Below, piece by piece: positions 5,241 through 7,697 of a stretch of 7,697 bases of DNA (the stretch's first letter is position 1; each line of letters begins with the position of its first letter). The position numbers and the translations under genes are program-made. The DNA is taken from contig VBFF01000124.1 of the NCBI GenBank assembly GCA_005889285.1, positions 1 to 7,697 on the forward strand, written 5' to 3'. The notes below the pieces were generated by a model. The model made no database searches. It was not told the origin of the DNA and saw nothing but the letters and a program-made list of their open reading frames with translations. The DNA comes from Chloroflexota bacterium (lineage in GTDB: Bacteria > Chloroflexota > Dormibacteria > CF-121).

Positions 5241-5250
5241 TCCAGCCGCG
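5229..5250 (+). repeat. 22-bp direct repeat, left copy (contains CAP gene stop)
   Basis: This copy begins GAGTTCGGTTAG, which encodes the last CAP residues E-F-G and the stop, and ends CCAGCCGCG. It matches 6746-6767 at 21 of 22 positions (T at 5241, C at 6758). Similarity ends abruptly on both sides. The two copies bracket the dehydrogenase and DUF2255 genes. Confidence 0.8.
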
Positions 5251-5276
5251 GTGCGCACGTCGGAGGATGCCTAGCT

Positions 5277-6317
5277 GTGCGGGCTGCTGTCTTTTGCGGT
5301 CCCCGTTGCATCGAGGTCGCTGACCGGCCCGACCCAGCGATCGCTTCGCCGACCGACGCCGTTGTTCGCGTCGTGCTCGGCTGCGTCTGCGGCTCAGACC
5401 TCTGGTACTACCGCGGCGAGTCTCCCCACGCGCCCGGCCCCATCGGCCATGAATTCATTGGCATCGTCGAGCAGGTCGGAGCCGATGTGCGCAGCATCGC
5501 CAGGGGCAACTTCATTGTCGCCCCGTTCAAATTTAGCGACGGTACGTGCGCGCACTGCCGCGCGGGGTGGACGTCAAACTGCGTCGCCGGCGCTCCGTTT
5601 GGCACCGACGGGGTGGACGGAGGGCAGGGCGAAGCGGTGCGCGTGCCGTTCGCCGACGGCACCCTTGTCCGCATCCCAGGTACGGGTCACTCAGACGAAA
5701 TGATGCGCTCACTGTTGACGCTCTCCGATGTCATGGCCACCGGCCATCACGCCGCGGTGAGCGCGGGCGTCAAGCGTGGCAGCGTCGTCGCCGTCATCGG
5801 GGACGGCGCGGTCGGCCTCTGCGCCGTCATTGCTGCTCGGCGACTTCACGCCGCCCGGATCATTGCCCTCAGTCGGCACGCGGCCCGCCAGGCACTCGCC
5901 CGGTCGTTCGGTGCCACGGACATCGTCGCCGAGCGCGGCGAGGCGGCAATCCAGGCAATCCTGCAGATGACGGATGGCGTGGGCGTCGACGCCGCTGTCG
6001 AGTGCGTCGGAACGGCCCAGTCGTTCGAGACGGCGTTCGCCATCGCGCGTCCGGGCTCAATTGTCGGTTTCGTCGGTGTCCCGCATGGCGTCGAAGTCCC
6101 GATCGACACCATGTTCGGCCGCAACATCGGATTGCGGGGCGGCGCCGCGCCGGTGCGCCGGTATATTCCTGAGCTCCTCGACGATGTCCTCGAAGGCCGC
6201 ATCGATCCCGGACGTGTCTTCGACTTCGACACCAACCTCGATGGTGTCGCGGAGGGGTACCGTGCCATGGACGAGCGCCGCGCCATCAAGTCGCTCCTCA
6301 GGATTGGGATGGTTTGA
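5277..6317 (+). CDS. Zinc-dependent medium-chain dehydrogenase/reductase (alcohol dehydrogenase family)
   Basis: The 346-residue protein has the full MDR layout. An N-terminal GroES-like catalytic domain carries the zinc ligands C38 (GCVCGSD), H58 and E59 (PIGHEF) and D151 (LSDVMATGHH). A structural-zinc loop has C91, C94 and C102 (GTCAHCRAGWTSNC); the usual third cysteine is glycine 97, so this site is probably weak or absent, as in some MDR subgroups. The Rossmann domain starts at VVAVIGDGAVG (170-180). It should oxidise an alcohol or reduce an aldehyde with NAD(P). A serine at 199 after beta-2, where NAD enzymes usually have an acidic residue, leaves cofactor preference open. Substrate is unknown. 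GGAGG at 5262-5266 with 10-base spacing supports GTG 5277. DUF2255 follows after 30 bp, probably in one operon. Confidence 0.93.
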   Translation: MRAAVFCGPRCIEVADRPDPAIASPTDAVVRVVLGCVCGSDLWYYRGESPHAPGPIGHEFIGIVEQVGADVRSIARGNFIVAPFKFSDGTCAHCRAGWTSNCVAGAPFGTDGVDGGQGEAVRVPFADGTLVRIPGTGHSDEMMRSLLTLSDVMATGHHAAVSAGVKRGSVVAVIGDGAVGLCAVIAARRLHAARIIALSRHAARQALARSFGATDIVAERGEAAIQAILQMTDGVGVDAAVECVGTAQSFETAFAIARPGSIVGFVGVPHGVEVPIDTMFGRNIGLRGGAAPVRRYIPELLDDVLEGRIDPGRVFDFDTNLDGVAEGYRAMDERRAIKSLLRIGMV

Positions 6318-6347
6318 CGCTGATACGTCGAATTACAAGGAGACACG

Positions 6348-6728
6348 ATGATGAGTGAATGGACCAGCGACGAACTGACAAGGATCGCAAACGCCGAGGA
6401 GCTGGAGATTGCGTCAGTCCGGCCCGACGGCACGCGTCGAAAGCCGGTGACCATCTGGGTGGCCCGGGATGACGATAGCCTCTACGTCCGATCGGTCAAA
6501 GGCCCTTCGTCGGCGTGGTTTCGTGGGACGCAGGACAGGCACGAAGGTCGGATCCGGGCGGGCGGCATCGAGAAAGATGTCACCTTCGTGAACGCTGACC
6601 ACGCCATCGACGAGAAGGTCGATGCTGCGTACCGGGCCAAATACCGGCGCTACGCCGGAAGCATCCTCAACAGCGTGCTGACGCCTCAGGCACGGTCTAC
6701 CACGACCAAACTCGTGCCCCGCTCTTAA
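6348..6728 (+). CDS. DUF2255 family protein
   Basis: The 126-residue protein matches DUF2255. It starts with a helix (SDELTRIANAEELEIASVR), followed by KPVTIWVARDDDSLYVRSVKG, SSAWFRGTQDRHEGRIRAGGIEKDVTFV, then VDAAYRAKYRRYAGSILNSVLTPQARSTTTKLVPR. The alternating strands with 'P-V-x-I-W-V' and 'L-Y-V-R' recall the split beta-barrel of F420- or FMN-binding proteins (pyridoxamine oxidase-like), but this is an inference and no cofactor site can be shown. AAGGAG at 6337-6342 serves either of two tandem ATG codons, 6348 (5-base spacing) or 6351 (8-base spacing, more usual). It lies 30 bp after the dehydrogenase stop, so a shared transcript and a redox-related role are plausible. Confidence 0.9.
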   Translation: MMSEWTSDELTRIANAEELEIASVRPDGTRRKPVTIWVARDDDSLYVRSVKGPSSAWFRGTQDRHEGRIRAGGIEKDVTFVNADHAIDEKVDAAYRAKYRRYAGSILNSVLTPQARSTTTKLVPRS

Positions 6729-6745
6729 TTGAGACTGGGCATCCT

Positions 6746-6767
6746 GAGTTCGGTTAGCCCAGCCGCG
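6746..6767 (+). repeat. 22-bp direct repeat, right copy
   Basis: This copy starts 18 bases after the DUF2255 stop and is 21/22 identical to 5229-5250. Here it is non-coding, although its first 12 bases still read as the E-F-G-stop codons of the CAP gene. The copies are 1517 bp apart, start to start. Confidence 0.8.
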
Positions 6768-6786
6768 CTATCACGCTTTGTGATGG
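6768..6786 (+). other. Small hairpin following the right repeat
   Basis: CTATCAC (6768-6774) pairs with GTGATGG (6780-6786) across the loop GCTTT, seven pairs with one G-U. It directly abuts the right repeat copy and lies 6 bases before the GGAAGG Shine-Dalgarno of the DUF4388 gene. No T tract follows. It could be a leader element or the former 3' end of the CAP transcript. Confidence 0.3.
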
Positions 6787-6802
6787 TGCTCGGAAGGTCT
6801 CG

Positions 6803-7243
6803 GTGGGCGCGACGACGGATAGGATGGTTGGCGTGTTCACGCAACAATCCGCTCTGATCGAGATCGGCCTCGGTGTCGCCGCAATTCTGATTCTCCTCAT
6901 CCACCTGGTCGGCCGCCGACGGCGACCTGCGCGACAGTTGCCGTCCCGCCAACCTCGTCAGGAAGGGTTCAGCCTGGCAGCTGGTCGGGTGCCGATCGAC
7001 GCTCCCCTACCCGAGACCATCGACATGCTCAGCCGCGACCGAGCGACCGGGACATTACGGGTGACGTCCGGCGAACAGGCCGCTTCCCTTTACTTCGTCT
7101 TCGGCCAGCTCTTTCATGCCCAGAAGGATGATCTCGAGGGCGAGGATGTCCTGCGAGAGGTCCTAACCTGGCGCCCCGTGATCAGCACGCTCGACCGCAG
7201 ATCGGCGCTGCCTGCGAGAGAGACAATCAAGAAGACGGCTTAG
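6803..7243 (+). CDS. Membrane-anchored DUF4388-domain protein
   Basis: The 146-residue protein has one hydrophobic helix at about 17-36 (ALIEIGLGVAAILILLIHLV) followed at once by RRRRP, so by the positive-inside rule the rest is cytoplasmic. A basic, proline-containing linker (about 40-62) leads to a DUF4388 domain (about 67-145): ETIDMLSRDRATGTLRV, ASLYFVFGQLFHAQKDDLEGEDVLREVLTW, then LPARETIK. 'L-x-x-L-x-x-x-x-x-T-G-x-L-x-V' and 'Y-F-x-x-G-x-L-x-H-A' are family signatures. DUF4388 is usually fused to response-regulator or signalling domains, where it is thought to mediate protein contacts; here it stands alone on a membrane tether. GGAAGG at 6792-6797 with 5-base spacing supports GTG 6803; ATG 6824 is an alternative. 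Its stop overlaps the convergent DUF952 stop. Confidence 0.82.
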   Translation: MGATTDRMVGVFTQQSALIEIGLGVAAILILLIHLVGRRRRPARQLPSRQPRQEGFSLAAGRVPIDAPLPETIDMLSRDRATGTLRVTSGEQAASLYFVFGQLFHAQKDDLEGEDVLREVLTWRPVISTLDRRSALPARETIKKTA

Positions 7244-7638
7244 CCGCCGGTAAAAGTAAAGGTGCCATCCCTCCCTGGTGGAAGGGACATGACGCCGACG
7301 ATCGCATCAAGGTTGAGCGGACCATAGACATGGGGGAAGAGCTCATCGCCACCTTCGAGATTCTCGTACCGCACCTCGGCGTGAAGCTTGTTGATCACAA
7401 TGCGCAGGACGAGCAGGTTCGCCAAGCCGGGAAAGAACACGTTGGCCACGCGAGCGACCTGCTCTTCGTAAGCGCAATGCACGAAGCCCACCTGGGCTAG
7501 CGTCAGTCCGCTCGTCGAGGCGGAGTAGGCACCCTCCGCCTGTGCGCGCGCCCAGTCCTCCTCGGTGGTGATATGAAAGATGTCCCGAGGTGAAACTCGA
7601 TCGTGGGCGCGATGAGTTTTGCCGTCCACGGCGGTCAT
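7240..7638 (-). CDS. DUF952 family protein
   Basis: The 132-residue product carries the DUF952 signatures in order: DIFHITTEEDWARAQAEGAY (19-38), VGFVHCAYEEQVARVANVFF (50-69), LLVLRIVINKLHAEVRYE (75-92) and LFPHVYGPLNLDAIVGVMSLPPGRDG (100-125). The conserved histidines H22, H54 and H103 and the YGPL loop suggest an active or binding site, but the biochemical role is not known to me. No signal peptide or membrane segment is present, so it is cytoplasmic. The first 18 residues extend beyond the usual family start. ATG 7638 and GTG 7629 are the only in-frame starts before the domain, and neither has a good Shine-Dalgarno sequence. Its TAA overlaps the DUF4388 stop by 4 bases, and a probable divergent gene begins 6 bases beyond ATG 7638. 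Confidence 0.9.
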   Translation of the reverse strand: MTAVDGKTHRAHDRVSPRDIFHITTEEDWARAQAEGAYSASTSGLTLAQVGFVHCAYEEQVARVANVFFPGLANLLVLRIVINKLHAEVRYENLEGGDELFPHVYGPLNLDAIVGVMSLPPGRDGTFTFTGG

Positions 7639-7644
7639 AGTGAC

Positions 7645-7697
7645 ATGATCCGAACACAGCTGGCGCAGAGCTTCGACGGCGAGGTCCTTCTACCGGG
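7645..7697 (+). CDS. Possible start of an FAD-binding oxidase (partial)
   Basis: From ATG 7645 an open frame runs to the right edge and reads MIRTQLAQSFDGEVLLPG. The 'L-x-x-x-F-x-G-E-V-L-L-P-G' pattern is how many FAD-linked oxidases of the berberine-bridge/GlcD type begin, just before the 'D-P-x-Y-x-x-A-R-x-x-W-N' flavin-domain motif that would lie outside the window. Only 17 codons are visible and there is no clear Shine-Dalgarno sequence, so this is a pattern-based guess. Confidence 0.4.
   Translation, partial: MIRTQLAQSFDGEVLLP

Noticed and set aside
5546..6454. Long ORFs in other frames and on the minus strand within the dehydrogenase region
   Set aside because: They are arginine-, serine- and proline-rich shadows typical of GC-rich coding DNA, and the dehydrogenase frame is certain from its zinc and nucleotide-binding motifs.
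6735..6762. CTGGGC...GCCCAG inverted repeat after the DUF2255 stop
   Set aside because: It has a six-base stem with a 16-base loop and no T tract, and its right arm is part of the 22-bp direct repeat, so it is probably incidental.

Overview
The window is GC-rich and gene-dense, with short gaps, GTG starts and protein families typical of soil bacteria such as Chloroflexota or Actinomycetota (VOC protein behind an AraC-type regulator, YCII protein with an ECF42-type sigma factor, DUF2255, DUF952, DUF4388, a secreted CAP-domain protein). The phylum is an inference from this gene mix, with Chloroflexota slightly preferred. There is no rRNA, tRNA, CRISPR array, transposase, integrase or phage gene.

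Left part (1-2851): the window opens in the last 45 codons of a probable AraC-family regulator, whose stop overlaps the GTG start of a VOC (glyoxalase/bleomycin-resistance fold) gene. A class I SAM-dependent methyltransferase follows, then a possible small two-helix membrane protein linked to it by an 11-codon minicistron with ATGA overlaps at both ends. After a 231-bp stretch without a convincing gene comes an alpha/beta hydrolase. It converges, with a 5-bp gap, on an unrecognised minus-strand gene.

Centre (2901-4533): this is an ECF42-type signalling module. A YCII (DGPF) gene is followed, with a 14-bp overlap, by a sigma factor with a C-terminal TPR-like region. A TGTCGA-N17-CGTA element upstream of the YCII gene matches the promoter signature I recall for ECF42 factors, and a strong GC hairpin lies just before the Shine-Dalgarno sequence. 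The sigma gene is broken: its sigma domains and TPR region lie in different frames, with about 15 residues missing at the junction, so it is probably a pseudogene or makes a truncated factor.

Right part (4534-7697): a secreted CAP-domain protein has its own extended -10 promoter and a long imperfect palindrome around the predicted transcription start. A zinc-dependent MDR dehydrogenase and a DUF2255 gene follow as a pair. This pair is bracketed by a 22-bp direct repeat (21/22 identical) whose left copy contains the CAP stop codon, which suggests insertion at, or duplication of, the CAP gene's 3' end. Next are a membrane-anchored DUF4388 protein and a minus-strand DUF952 protein whose stop codons overlap. 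The start of a probable FAD-dependent oxidase runs off the right edge.

No clearly new multi-gene system is visible. The points most worth a second look are the broken ECF42 module with its promoter, the repeat-bracketed dehydrogenase/DUF2255 cassette, and the palindromic leader of the CAP gene.
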